From: Phoebastria nigripes | Lineage: Eukaryota; Chordata; Aves; Procellariiformes; Diomedeidae | Reading direction: 5' to 3' | NCBI GenBank assembly: GCA_035582835.1 | Contig: JAYKAV010002486.1 | Span: forward strand, 406,669-470,668 | DNA: 64,000 nucleotides | Shown here: positions 1 to 10,984 of the stretch, piece after piece | Layout of the letters: each line of letters begins with the position of its first letter | Position numbering within the stretch: the stretch's first letter is position 1 | Translations under genes and position numbers: made by a program | The notes under the pieces: generated by a model | Told to the model about the DNA's origin: nothing | Seen by the model: only the letters and a program-made list of their open reading frames with translations | Database searches by the model: none

Positions 1-3000
1 GAGGAGACTGGCATATACAGCCTGCCCCCAGGCTAACTGTCTGGTCTGATGTAGCCGCCTTCTGTAGTCAGTGGACTATTGGAAACAGGCCCTTTATCCC
101 ATCCACCATGGTGCTGTTATGCCTCCACTGACAACAGAGAGCCAACCGGAACAAGAGGTTTAGGTTTTTGACAGCTAAAGTAAATGAAAGGATCACCTTC
201 CTCACTGATTAAGGTTGTATCCTTGCATGGCACCATTAACTGTATCAGTACTCCAGCCTCTGCAGCACAGGCACCATCCACAGGTCTTTTGTGATAGTGA
301 GAAGGGATGCTAACCAATTTGTGGCCATCAGGAATCTTTCCTCTCTTTCCTTTCCACACACCTGGAAATGAGGCAAGACTTTGCAGTTCAGAGCGAAGGA
401 TACCTTTGTAGGGATCTTTTCTTTTTAGCCTCCATGTAGTGAGAGTAGTGAGCGGTCCCTTGATTTCTCTGTGGCCAAGCACTTAGTCCTCTATTACTCC
501 TCTTCAAAATGGGGACAGCAATGCTTGGTCCTCTCCCAGTAGTGTTTTGGGGGTAAATCCACTATGTCTTGAGACCCACTTATGTTCTGTATGATGGAGA
601 CCACGCATGAACTGCAGACAGACAGCTTTTCCTCTCTCTAAAAACTGCAGTTTACCTCTTGCTGCTGTTTCACAGCTTGATCTCTGCTTGGTTGGCCATG
701 ACATAAAGCACAACTGAACAGTTTAGATGTATAGTACCATTATTATGAAACTTAAATTACAAAGAGAGAAAACAAATCAAAAGAATAAGGAGAGAGTTTA
801 ACATTTTTGATCAGCCTTTCTCCTGTACTTTCTTACTATTTAATTTAAACCAGAGCTGTTTCTTTCCTTCTGTAGTAATCACCCATCTGCAAGAAGTGAA
901 AATACACTTGCAAAACTAATAAATGAGAATCTATTTGCAAAGATATTTATTTATGCGCCTGGCACTTCAGGGTGTTTAGAGGGTAATCTCAAACTGTGAG
1001 CTCTGCACTGTGTAAATTTAGAAGCGATTTTTCTAAATGTCAAGTATTTATTACATGAAAAAAACATTTGGTGTGTGGAGCAGGTCCCCAGTGATACACG
1101 GTGCATTTGGGGAAGGGCTTCTTGGATGAACAGAAATAATATTTGAAAGATGAAAAGCAAATCCTCTATTTGAAATTGCTTTGTGTACCTGGGAAGGAGA
1201 TTGAACAAAGGTAGAAGGCCAGCCCAGTATTTTGCTTTGTCTCATGCATAAAATAGTGGTTTTTCAAACCTTTTCTAACCAAGCCTATACCAATCTGTCT
1301 TTTCGGGGTCCTGTGGCACTTCTACCACCTCTGCTCAGATTGCTGCTGTCTCCTGCTCACCCCCTTAACAGTTCCAGCAGGCTCTGTTCAGACCGCAGGC
1401 AAATAAACCCTGCAGAATTTATTCACGTGGGCTTTTACCCACATAATACCGTACCTTAATGTCAACGTATCTCGAAGTGCGAAGTACTAAAGTACAACTC
1501 TCCAACTGGAGGCTGATGATACGGAATATAAGGGACTCTGGTCTATTGTGAGAAGCCTGTGATGCCTGTTGTTTTGCTTGGAAATACCAGCCAACCTGGA
1601 AGCTGCAGCAATGTGAGAACCATCATGAGCAAGGGAAGGACACAAAAAGTCTAGCATGTTTTAAACCAGGAAGCTTTTTCAGGCTGGTGGGTGCACAGAA
1701 GCTGAAGGACTTCCTACATTCAGACCCTGCTGTTGGTTTTGGTTGTCTGTAGTCCATGGTACTACACAAGATGAATCCCCAGCACTTGGTGGACTATTTG
1801 ATCTGCTTTTGGGGACCTTCTCAAACTTATCACAGTATCACAGTCATATACTTCCTTGATCACTTTCCTTATCATGATATCATTAGTGAGGCTCTCCCAT
1901 GTCTTCCTTTTGGTATGCTGCTTTCTGCTGGCTTTCCAGTTAGTGCTTACCTTACCTCCCTTTGAAGACTGACTTCATGCCTCAATCACTAATATTCTGC
2001 AAGAGCAAAATATCTAATGTAGTTGGTTCTTTGTGTTCAGTCTAGGAATTAAACTAAGGTGTTTTCTATTAGTAGCTCTGTAAAGGTTTCCCTTTTGCTT
2101 TTATGCCTCTTTTTCTCTCCAGATAAAGCCTTATGTTCTCATTTTACACCGCATTTAGTGCATACTCTGAAGCTACCGTATTATTCTTGACTACTGTTCT
2201 GTCTGCAGATGTCTGTGATGTTTTTGGAGGAGGTAAGGAGAGCCCTGCAGTTCCTGGGTGAAGTGATGCAGACTGAGTTACACACATACTGTCTCCCTGC
2301 TCTACTGAGCACAACGCGCCTCGCTCCCAGGGAGGGCAGCAGCACCAGGAGCTGCGATGTGCCAGGCTAAGCTCCAAACTCGCCATCTCCCTATGGTCCA
2401 CCTCACTGGTCCCTCCAAATCAATGCAACCTCCTGCAGAGACCCATCTGTGAGGGGACTACAAATGGGATCTCCATATGGTGTATGCAGGGCCTATGACT
2501 GCACAGTCAGCAGAGTCAGCAGAGCCATCTCTACCCAATTCTTCAGGAGCCTGTCAAACAGCAAGGCCATCTATGGCTAAGTTACACTGGCTGAGTATGA
2601 TGCAGTCATGCGTGGCATCAGGATACCCATCTGCATTATAGCCAGTGCTGTTCTCCTGGCGTTGGAAGTACCGACCAGTGAAGGTCTTTACTCGCATGAA
2701 GCCAGAGTTCCCCCGTGCCCTTGATCAGCTGAGTGCCAGGCAGCCAAGGGACAGCAGGAGGGAGGCTCTGCTCCTCTGCTGCCTCCTCTGCTCATCTGAG
2801 GCCTCAGGGGAGCTCTCGTCTCAGGAGTGAAGAACAGGGCAGGACCTTCTGCAGTATCCCCACAAACTCTAGTGTTGGGCCCTTTTGCAAGAAAGGGGTC
2901 ATTTGCTCATTTGAAAAATGAAAAAGCCAGGACAAAAAAAAAGAACATAAACACAACAAAGGTAACAAGGAATGGTGGCTCTAACAAATTCCAAACAAAG

Positions 3001-3134
3001 TATTTGGGGTCCTACAGGGAGACATTAATATAAGACACCTTTGCATTATGCCCACACACCTCCCTCCTGTCCCCAGCAGGTGCTGCCCTCCATGGCCCCA
3101 CCACCACTGGTGTAACAGTGCATGGACTGCAGAC
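1..3134. other. no recognised feature
   Basis: The left edge carries no frame longer than about 120 codons, and none resembles a known family. Conserved gene order in amniotes would place ST8SIA6 to the left on the plus strand, but I found none of its coding sequence here; an untranslated part cannot be excluded. Confidence 0.55.
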
Positions 3135-3442
3135 AGCTTTTCTGGTGATCCTTCCCTGCTACTCAGCACTGGTGAGGCCACACCTGAAGTTCTGTGTCCG
3201 GTCCTGGACTTCCCAGTACAAGAAAGACATGGACATACTGGAGAGAGTCCAGCGAAGGGCCACGAAGGTCATTAAGGATCTGGAGCATCTCACATATGAG
3301 AAAAGGCTGAGAGAGCTGGGACTGCTTAGCCTGGGGAAGAGAAGGCTCAGAGGGTCTTATCAATGTATATAAATACCTGAAAAGTGCAAGGAAGACGCAG
3401 CCAGACTCTTCTCAGTGGTGCCCAGTGACAGGACCAGAGGCA
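3135..3442 (+). mobile_element. older CR1 LINE 3' fragment, left half
   Basis: The translated sequence reads [20 protein letters not shown], then [14 protein letters not shown] and [10 protein letters not shown], the C-terminal part of CR1 ORF2. The frame is degenerate. The element stops after CCAGAGGCA at 3442 and resumes at about 4012 with ATGGGCACAC, because a younger CR1 has inserted between. Confidence 0.9.
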
Positions 3443-4013
3443 GAGGAGTAGGGAGGTGATTGTCCCCCTGTACTCGGCACTGGTGAGGCCGCACCTCGAA
3501 TACTGTGTTCAGTTTTGGGCCCCTCACTACAAGAAGGACATTGAGGTGCTGGAGNGTGTCCAGAGGAGGGCAACGAAGCTGGTGAAGGGTCTGGAGAGCA
3601 AGTCTTATGAGGAGCGGCTGAGGGAACTGGGACTGTTTAGTCTGGAGAAGAGGCGGCTGAGGGGAGACCTTATTGCGCTCTACAACCACCTGAAAGGAGG
3701 TTGCAGCGAGGTGGGTGTTGGTCTCTTCTCCCAAGTAACTAGCGATAGGACGAGAGGAAATGGCCTCAAGTTGCACCAGGGGAGGTTTAGATTGGATATT
3801 AGGAAAAATTTCTTTACTGAAAGAGTGGTTAAACATTGGAACAGGCTGCCCAGGGAAGTGGTTGAGTCACCATCCCTGGAAGTATTTAAAAGACGTGTGG
3901 ATGAGGTGCTTAGGGACATGGTTTAGTGGACATGGTGGTGCTGGGTTGACAGTTGGACTTGATCATCTTAGAGGTCTTTTCCAACCTTAATGATTCTATG
4001 ATTCTATGATTCA
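3443..4013 (+). mobile_element. younger 5'-truncated CR1 inserted in the older CR1
   Basis: An open frame from 3456 to 3926 encodes the C-terminal 156 residues of CR1 ORF2 ([20 protein letters not shown], later [17 protein letters not shown]) down to a stop codon. A short 3' UTR follows and ends in tandem ATTCTATG octamers near 3991-4011, the diagnostic CR1 tail. One ambiguous base lies in codon context at 3555. The element is 5'-truncated, so it is not autonomous. Confidence 0.93.
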
Positions 4014-4261
4014 ATGGGCACACACTGAAACACAGGAGGTTCCCTCTGAANATCAGGAAACACTTGTTTACTGTGAGGGTGACTGAGCACTGGCACAGGT
4101 TGCCCAGGGAGGTTGTGGAGTCCTTGATCCTTGGAGGTATTCAAAAGCCATCTGGACATGGTCCTGGGCAACTGGCTCTAGGTGGCCCTGCTTGAGCAGG
4201 GGAATTGGATCATATGACCTCCAGAGGTCCCTGCCAACCTCAATCACTCTGTGATTCTGTG
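4012..4261 (+). mobile_element. older CR1 LINE, right half and tail
   Basis: This continues the element interrupted at 3442. It begins CAATGGGCACACACTGAAAC, has the CAGGTTGCCCAGGGAGGTTG block and ends with the CR1-type tail TGTGATTCTGTG. The comparable uninterrupted copy at 9340-9735 shows the two halves joined. Confidence 0.9.
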
Positions 4262-4329
4262 CTGGGGCCAGGCCAAGGCCAAGCCAAGATATCAACCCCA
4301 AGGTGGGGGTCAAGATCAGGCCCAGTGAG

Positions 4330-5690
4330 GGGAACTGGTGTCAGACACAGCCTGTAGTTCCCTGGGTCCTCCTTCTTGCCTTTCTTGAAGATAGGAGTGA
4401 CATTTACTTTCCTTCAGCCTTCAGGCACCTATCCCAGTCACCATGATCATTCAACAGTAATTGAGAGTGGCCTCACAATGACATCAGCCAGCTCCCTCAG
4501 CACTCACAGATGCATCCCACCAGAGCCCAGGGCCTTATGTATGTCCAGTTTGCTTAAGTATTCTCTGACCTGATCCTCTTCCACCAAGAAGAGTATCTTC
4601 CTTGCTCCAACCTTTCCCCCTGGTCTCTGGGGATTCCTGAAGGTGGGTCTTGCTAGCAAAGACCAAGGTGAAGATATTCAATACCTCAGCCTTGTCCATG
4701 TCCTGTGTCACCAGGACCTCTGTCCCATTCAGCAGCAGGCCCACATTTTCCCTGGTCTTCTTTTGCCCCTTATGTATTTATGGAAGCCTTTCTTGTTGCT
4801 CTTGACATCCCTTGCCAGATTAAACTCAGGGTGGCTTTGGCTTTCCTAACCATGTCTGTATGCTCAGACAGTGTCTCTATATTTCTTACAGGTTACCTTA
4901 CCTGGACTCCACTTTCAGTATACTTCATTTTTATGTCTGAGTTTTGCCAGGAACTTCTTGTTAATCTACACAGGCCTCCTGGCATTTTTGCTTGACTTCC
5001 TGTTCTTTGGGATGGACTGTTCTTGAGCATAGAGGAGGTAATCATTGAATATCAATCAACTTTCTTGGACCCCTCTTCCCTTTAGGGTCCTATCCCATGG
5101 GACTCTTTCAAGCAGATCCCTGAAGAGGCCAAAGTCTGCTGTCCTAAAGTCCAGGGCTGTGATCTTGCTTTTTGCCCTGCTCCCTCCTCTCAGGATCCTG
5201 AACTCTACCATCTCTCAGTCACTGCAGCCAAGGCAGCCTTTGACTTTCACATCCCCAATGAACCTTTCCTCGTTTGTAAGTGTGAGGTCCAACAGAGCAC
5301 CTCTCCTTGCTGGCTCCTCTATCACTTGGGTTGGGAAGTTGTCATCAATGTGCTTCAAGGCTGCTTATGCCCTGCTGTGTTCTCCCTCCAGCAGATATTG
5401 GTGTGGTTAAAGTCTGCCATGAGGACCAGGGCCAGGGAACATGAGGCTACTTTTAGCTGTCTGTAGAAGGCCTCATCTACTTGTTCTTCCTGATCAGGCA
5501 GGTTAGAGCAGACACCCTCTACATCAGGCACCTCATTCCCCATGGAGATGCCTGGGCTGGGGCTGCCCCAGCCATCCTCCCACACCAGCGTGCCCTGCTC
5601 CCTCTGGGTAGGTGGGATGGACCCCGGGTGGTGAGACCCTGCCCTGCCAGCCCCTGTGGGGACCGCCTGCAGTGCCCATTCATTTGATGG
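4330..5690 (-). mobile_element. degenerate CR1 fragment: end of endonuclease, linker and start of reverse transcriptase
   Basis: The minus strand reads, from right to left, VLMADFNHTNICW (end of the AP-like endonuclease), then FPTQVIEEPARRGALLDLTL and GDVKVKGCLG (linker), then LLNGTEVLVTQDMDKAEVLN, then VNVTPIFKKGKKEDPGNYRL (start of RT). These are CR1 ORF2 landmarks in the correct order. Stops and frameshifts interrupt the frame, so it is inactive. The 3' part of the RT is missing. The left boundary is approximate. Confidence 0.88.
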
Positions 5691-6449
5691 TAGCGTAAGT
5701 CAAGGTTTGTGGATAGAGGCCCTGTGTTTTATTAGTCTATCTAATAAAGTTGGGAGAAAAAAATTGACAGGCTTTCATCTGAAAGCTCCTTTTCACATCT
5801 GAAATAGATGCCACGAAGTTCAAAGCAATTGCTTCAAGTTCAATTAGGTACATAGGAGCTGCACTGCCTAAAGGAAAAGGTGGCTAGATACTTATGGGTT
5901 AAAGGAGAGAAATGCTAAGAACATATCTTGCAAAGGACATAGAGAGAGACAAGTAATTTACAGTCTGTGTGGAAAGTGGAGAGGTTAGTGATGAAGAGGA
6001 TGTAGCAGTTGCATGTACTGAAATTCAAAATCGAGCCAGGAAGGAAAAATGACCTGGAAGTCCATTTCAATCAAGCTGAACTTCAAAAGGGAGCTTTCTT
6101 CAAATGCGAGCACCAATTTAAAAAAAAAAAAAAAGCTAAAGCTAAAAGATTGAAAATGCTCATAAGCCACTAAGAGACTTTTTGAGATACCATATTAAAC
6201 TGAGATGTGCCTACTATTTTGCTGAAAAGCCTCTTAGAAAGAAAGAAAAAAAAAAAAAACAACCACAAAAACCCAGCCCAATTAAAAAGGACAGTGAAGG
6301 GAACTACTAGAATTTGACAGAAATCATGTCCAAATGAGAAAACCAGGAAATTCTGGCGAACGAAAAGTAAACCTCCAGTGAGATGTATCAAATACCAGTT
6401 CGAGAGGCAAGTTGCTAATAAAAAACACTTTCAAACACATCCAAACCAT
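5691..6449. other. unassigned sequence, possibly the 5' part of the ancient CR1
   Basis: This AT-rich stretch has two A runs near 6120 and 6249. Its position suggests it could belong to the degenerate LINE that follows, but I could not identify a protein landmark here. Confidence 0.4.
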
Positions 6450-7558
6450 GATGTCTGCCAGAAATTCAGTGCAGCTTCAAGTGAGACAGTCAAGAGGCAG
6501 AAGTATTACTCAGCAAAGATAAGGCCATAGGAAAAAAATTTCATGAATACAGCTCATTAAGAACAAGGTGAAGGAGCCCCATGTGACAGATGAAGAACAA
6601 TCTCAAACTGAAGAGGTTTTGAAACAAATCAATACATTGACAGGTAAGAAGAAGGCAGGATGGCAACCATCAAATGGGTCCAGGCTAACTCAGCATGAAA
6701 TTGCTAATTTGCTAGTTGCAATGCATCTGGTGTCAGAGAAACAGTCGATGGCCAGTGTAACTTCAGACTCTAAAAAAGTCTCCAGGGTGATGCTGAAACC
6801 TATAGAGCAATAAATCTAATATTTTTACCTGGCAAAATCAGGAGGAACTGTATTAGCAGCTGCGCTGGGTAGGATTCCACATGCATTTTTTTCCTGAGGA
6901 AGTCACACCTCATGAATCTGATGGAAATGTCTATAGGATTTTACAAGCTTTGTGGCTAAGGGTAATGCAGATGGAAGATTTTGTCAGAAGCTTTTGCAAA
7001 ATGATCACTGCAGATTCCTAAGAAATACAAAGGGAAGGTTCTCCCTATTTTAAGCTAGAAAGTAGGAAATGACAGAAATAATGGAGAGCCTTCACTGAAA
7101 GAAAGCTGTTGCTGGGCTCCCACAAGTATTTGCACAGTGGACTTTACCATTCAATATATTCCTCAGTGAGCTAGCAAAGAATGACTAGTAAATTGACAAA
7201 AGTTTTCAGTTGGTACAAAATTATTAAGGGCAGTCAGTATTAACGCCAAGCACAAAGCTGCAGAAGGATATTGCAGTCCTGCATGACTGGGTGATCAAAC
7301 AGTGCATGAAAATTTAATGTCAATGATGGCAAAGTAGGGGGAAAAAATAACTCATAGCTATTAGTCCTTAGGAAATAGTTCTTTGAGTCACCATGGATAA
7401 CTTTCTGAAAACATCAGCCCAGCACTGAGCAGTGATCAAAAAAGTAGATGGGATATTTTTAGTTACTTTGAAGGTAACTGAGTACAAAACAGGAGTTCCC
7501 ATTATGTCACTCTGCGTTGCTCCAATGCACATGCCTTGAAGACTGCTTGTTGTCTTAG
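6450..7558 (+). mobile_element. ancient degenerate CR1-type LINE, left part (reverse transcriptase region)
   Basis: Nucleotide landmarks of an old sauropsid CR1 RT domain occur in order. They are a GGGTGATGCTGAAACCTATA block near 6787, CACCTCATGAATCTGATGG near 6907, and at about 7257 a stretch translating as KLQKDIAVLHDWV. Many stops show long decay. The copy is cut at 7558 by a solo LTR and continues at 8701. Confidence 0.75.
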
Positions 7559-8700
7559 AGTGGTGGGTTGACCCTGGCTGGACTCCAGGTGCCCACCAAA
7601 GCCGCTCTATCATTCCCCCTCCTCAGCTGGACAGGGGAGAGAAAATGTAACAAAAGGCTCGTGGGTTGAGATAAGGACAGGGAGAGATCACTCACCAATT
7701 ACTGTCACGGGCAAAACAGACTCCAATTGGGGAAATTAGTTTAATTTATTACCAATCAAATCAGAGTAGGATGATGAGAAATAAAACCAAATCTTAAAAC
7801 ACCTTCCCCCCACCCCTCCCTTCTTCCCGGGCCCAACTTCACTCCCGATTTTCTCTACCTCCTCCCCGCCAGCGGCGCAGGGGGACGGGGAATGGGGGTT
7901 GCGGTCAGTTCATCACACGTCGTCTCTGCCGCTCCTTCCTCCTCAGGGGGAGGACTCCTCACACTCTTCCCCTCCTCCAGCGTGGGGTCCCTCCCACNGG
8001 AGACAGTCCTCCATGAACTTCTCCANCNTNAGTCCTTCCCNNGNGCTNCAGTTCTTCAAGAACTGCTCCAGCGTGGGTCCCTTCCACGGGGTGCAGTCCT
8101 TCAGGAACAGACTGCTCCAGCGTGGGTCCCCCACGGAGTCACAAGTCCTGCCAGCAAACCTGCTCCAGCATGGGCTCCTCTCTCCACGGGTCCACAGGTC
8201 CTGCCAGGAGCCTGCTCCAGCGCAGGCTTCCCACAGGGTCACAGCCTCCTTTGGGCATCCACCTGCTCCGGTGTGGGGGTCCTGCATGGGCTGCAGGTGG
8301 AGATCTGCTCCACCGTTAACCTCCGTGGGCTGCAGGGGGACAGCCTGCCTCACCATGGTCTTCACCATGGGCTGCAGGGGAGTCTCTGCTCCGGCGCCTG
8401 GAGCACCTCCTCCCCCGTCCTTCTTCACTGACCTTGGTGTCTGCAGAGTTGTTTCTCTCACATATTCTCACTCCTCTCTTCAGCTGCAGTTCCTCTGTTT
8501 GTTTTCCCCCTTCTTAAATATGTTATCCCAGTGGTGCTACCACTGTCACTGATGGGCTCGGCCTTGGCCAGCGGTGGGTCTGTCTTGGAGCCGGCTGGCA
8601 TTGGCTCTATTGGACACAGGGGAAGCTTCTAGCAGCTTCTCACAGAAGCCACCCCTGTAGCCCCCCTGCTACCAAAACCTTGCCATGCAAACCCAATACA
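7559..8700 (-). mobile_element. solo LTR of an avian endogenous retrovirus
   Basis: A 1142-base element without internal retroviral genes. Read on the minus strand it starts TGTATTGGGTTTGCATGGCA, a common avian LTR end, and finishes near TCAACCCACCACT. The five bases CTTAG flank it on both sides (7554-7558 and 8701-8705), which fits a target-site duplication. The last two bases are CT rather than the canonical CA, so one terminus may be mutated or the boundary off by two. The body contains a degenerate minisatellite at about 8060-8400. Confidence 0.85.
7965..8400. repeat. degenerate minisatellite inside the solo LTR
   Basis: The phrase CTGCTCCAGCGTGGGT or close variants recurs every 45-60 bases (for example near 8066, 8109, 8158, 8212 and 8263). 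Several ambiguous bases at 7998-8048 fall in the same array, probably from collapsed or polymorphic copies. Confidence 0.75.
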
Positions 8701-9240
8701 CTTAGCTACCTTGTTTTATATAGATTATAGCAGAACTAAAATAAGAAGAGTGATGAGGATTATTAGGGTTACAGGAGGGCTTCTAGATGAGAAGACACTA
8801 TAAATGTTAGAAACATGCAGAGGCGCTGAAGGGGAGCTACTAGAGAAGTCTGTCAAATGAGGANTGGCATGGAGGGATTGAATAGAGAATGATTATTTAC
8901 TATGTTTCATAGCACAAGAACTACTGGAAAGTCAACAAAATGATCAGACAATGAGGATGAAATAATCAACAGAAAATGTTTTTCCCTGGTACGCTGTTAA
9001 ATGATGAAATACAGGCTGATAGAAGCCAAAAGTATCAAAGGATTCAAATCAGATCAGACAAGTTCATCAATGATCTAGATAAAGCCACTGGCTCAAGAAT
9101 TCCCTGAATTTCTGTTTGCTGGAAAATGAAGGCTATTCCAGGGATTGGAGCCCTGTTTCTTATGCCCTTCTCCTCAGCAAGCACTGCAGGAGACTGAGTG
9201 CATCGCTGGTCTGACCCAGTATGGCGGTTCACATGCTGTT
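8701..9240 (+). mobile_element. ancient CR1-type LINE, right part and 3' end
   Basis: This continues the element interrupted at 7558. It includes an AGAATGATTATTTACT block near 8886 and ends with GGTCTGACCCAGTATGGCGG at 9210-9229, the characteristic 3' end of old sauropsid CR1 elements. The order matches the left part. Confidence 0.78.
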
Positions 9241-9339
9241 GTAGAGCTCTGGCCTTTACTTACTCTCTCATCTGCCAGGTCACCACTTTTCAAGACCAGT
9301 CAATATAATTCAATATAATGAAGCTAGGCATTCTGGGGG

Positions 9340-9735
9340 AGGTGATCCTTCCCTTCTGCTTAGCCCTGGTGAGACCCCTCTGCAGTGCTGTGTCCAGTTC
9401 TGGGCTCCCCAGTGCAAGAGAGAGATGGACACACTGGAGCAAGTCCAGCCAAGGGCCACAAAGACAATGAAGGGCTTGGAGCATCTGACATACGAGGAGA
9501 GGCTGAGAGAGCTGGGACTGTTCAGTCTGGAGAAGAGAAGGCTCAGGTAGGATCTCATCAATATGTATAAACACCTGATGGAAGGAGTAAGGAAGATGGA
9601 ACCAGGCTCTCCTCAGTGGTATCCAGTAACAGGACTAGAGGCAATGGGCACAAACTGAAATACAAGAAATTCTATTTAAATATAAGAAACAACTTTTTCA
9701 CTTTGAGAGTGACTGAACACCGGAACAGGATTTGG
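9340..9735 (+). mobile_element. CR1 LINE 3' fragment
   Basis: It reads [24 protein letters not shown] CR1 C-terminal sequence with frameshifts, then GAGAGGCTGAGAGAGCTGGG, then AGGCAATGGGCACAAACTGA. It stops at about 9735 before the usual tail, so it is 3'-truncated or eroded. It is uninterrupted at the site where the older copy at 3442 was invaded. Confidence 0.88.
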
Positions 9736-10405
9736 CCAGGATAGGAGCATATCTTACCAATGCAAGAATTCACCACTTCAGACACCTCCTAGATCACAGT
9801 CCAATATTTTTAGCTTAAAGCAGCAGAGAAAGTGCTTTGTGCTGTGTTTGGCAGGAGTGGTACAGGCATGCACTTCTCCAGCTGCCCAGCTGCAGGGCAC
9901 TAAGGTCTGACAGGGAAAGCTGGGGCAGCAAACCTGTCATGTGCTCTGGCAAGCATCATCAAAGAAGGACTGTCAGAGCAGAAAGTATGTTTGCAATTCC
10001 GATCCCCAATTTGCAAAATAACCTTTAAAAATATGATTGTATTTGTTTACAGTAGGTGGGAGCCAAGGTATTTTTACAGTATTTAAACATTAGCTAGGGG
10101 TGGGGATGGAAACCCGGTCTGCGTGTGCAGTGCTTCAGCCAGCAAAACCACCCCGTATTACCCACTTTGCCATGTATAATAAAGCTGGTTATATAAAAGG
10201 GCAGAGCTTTTCTAGCATGTACATTTCTTGGACACCCATAAAATCTACAGAATGTCTTCTGTTGGGAGGTCTGGGCTTAAAACCCTGCTCCTAATTTGGA
10301 GAAGATGGACTTTGAATCTGGGTCCTTCTCAGCCCTCATACATAGCCTCCACCCAGCTGCCAGGTACAGAGACACACGCACCCGTCTGAACCTCTGCTAA
10401 ATTCT
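9736..10405. other. no recognised feature
   Basis: Unique-looking sequence between a CR1 fragment and a solo LTR. No coding frame of any known family and no repeat landmark was seen. Confidence 0.6.
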
Positions 10406-10984
10406 TGTACTGGGTCTGGCCGGGATGGAGTCAACTGTCTTCATAGCAGCCCCTGTGGTGCTGTGTTTTGGATTTGTGGCTAAAACAGTATTGGTGACAC
10501 ACCGATGTTCTGGCTGTTGCTGAACAGTGCTTGCACAGCGCCAGGGCTTTCTCTTTGTTTCCCACTCCGCCCCCTCAACGAGCAGGCTGGGGGTGGGAAA
10601 GATTGGGAGGGGACACGGTTGGGACAGCTGACCTGAATTGGCCAAAGGGATATTCCATACCATACAACATCATGCTCAATCAGCTCAATCATCAGCAATA
10701 AAGACTGAGGTAAAGGAAGAAGAAGGAAGGATTTTCGCTTCCAAGGTGGCCATTGTCCAGAGACCAGCCGGGTGTCCGTCTGCCTGTGGAGGGTGGTGTG
10801 TGATTGCCTTTGTTTTTCTTGCGGTTTCCCCCCCTTCTTTTTTTCACCTATTAACTGTCTTTATCTCCACCCACAACTTTTCTCACTTTCGTTTTTTCTG
10901 TTTTCTCCCCCATCCCGCTGGGGGTGATGGGGGTGAGCAAGCAGCTGTGTGGGTGCTTGGCTGCTGGCTGGGTTCAACCCACCA
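10406..10984 (+). mobile_element. second solo LTR (ERVL-like avian type)
   Basis: It starts TGTACTGGGTCTGGCCGGGA and ends GGGTTCAACCCACCA. It holds the block ACACACCGATGTTCTGGCTG that is frequent in avian LTRs, a CCAAAGGGATATTCCATACC block, and a poly(A) signal AATAAA near 10699. No gag, pol or env sequence adjoins, so this is a solo LTR. A clear target duplication was not found. Confidence 0.8.

Noticed and set aside
7892..8552. Overlapping open frames of 172-217 codons
   Set aside because: They fall wholly inside the solo LTR and its GC-rich minisatellite; composition explains the openness and no retroviral protein is encoded.
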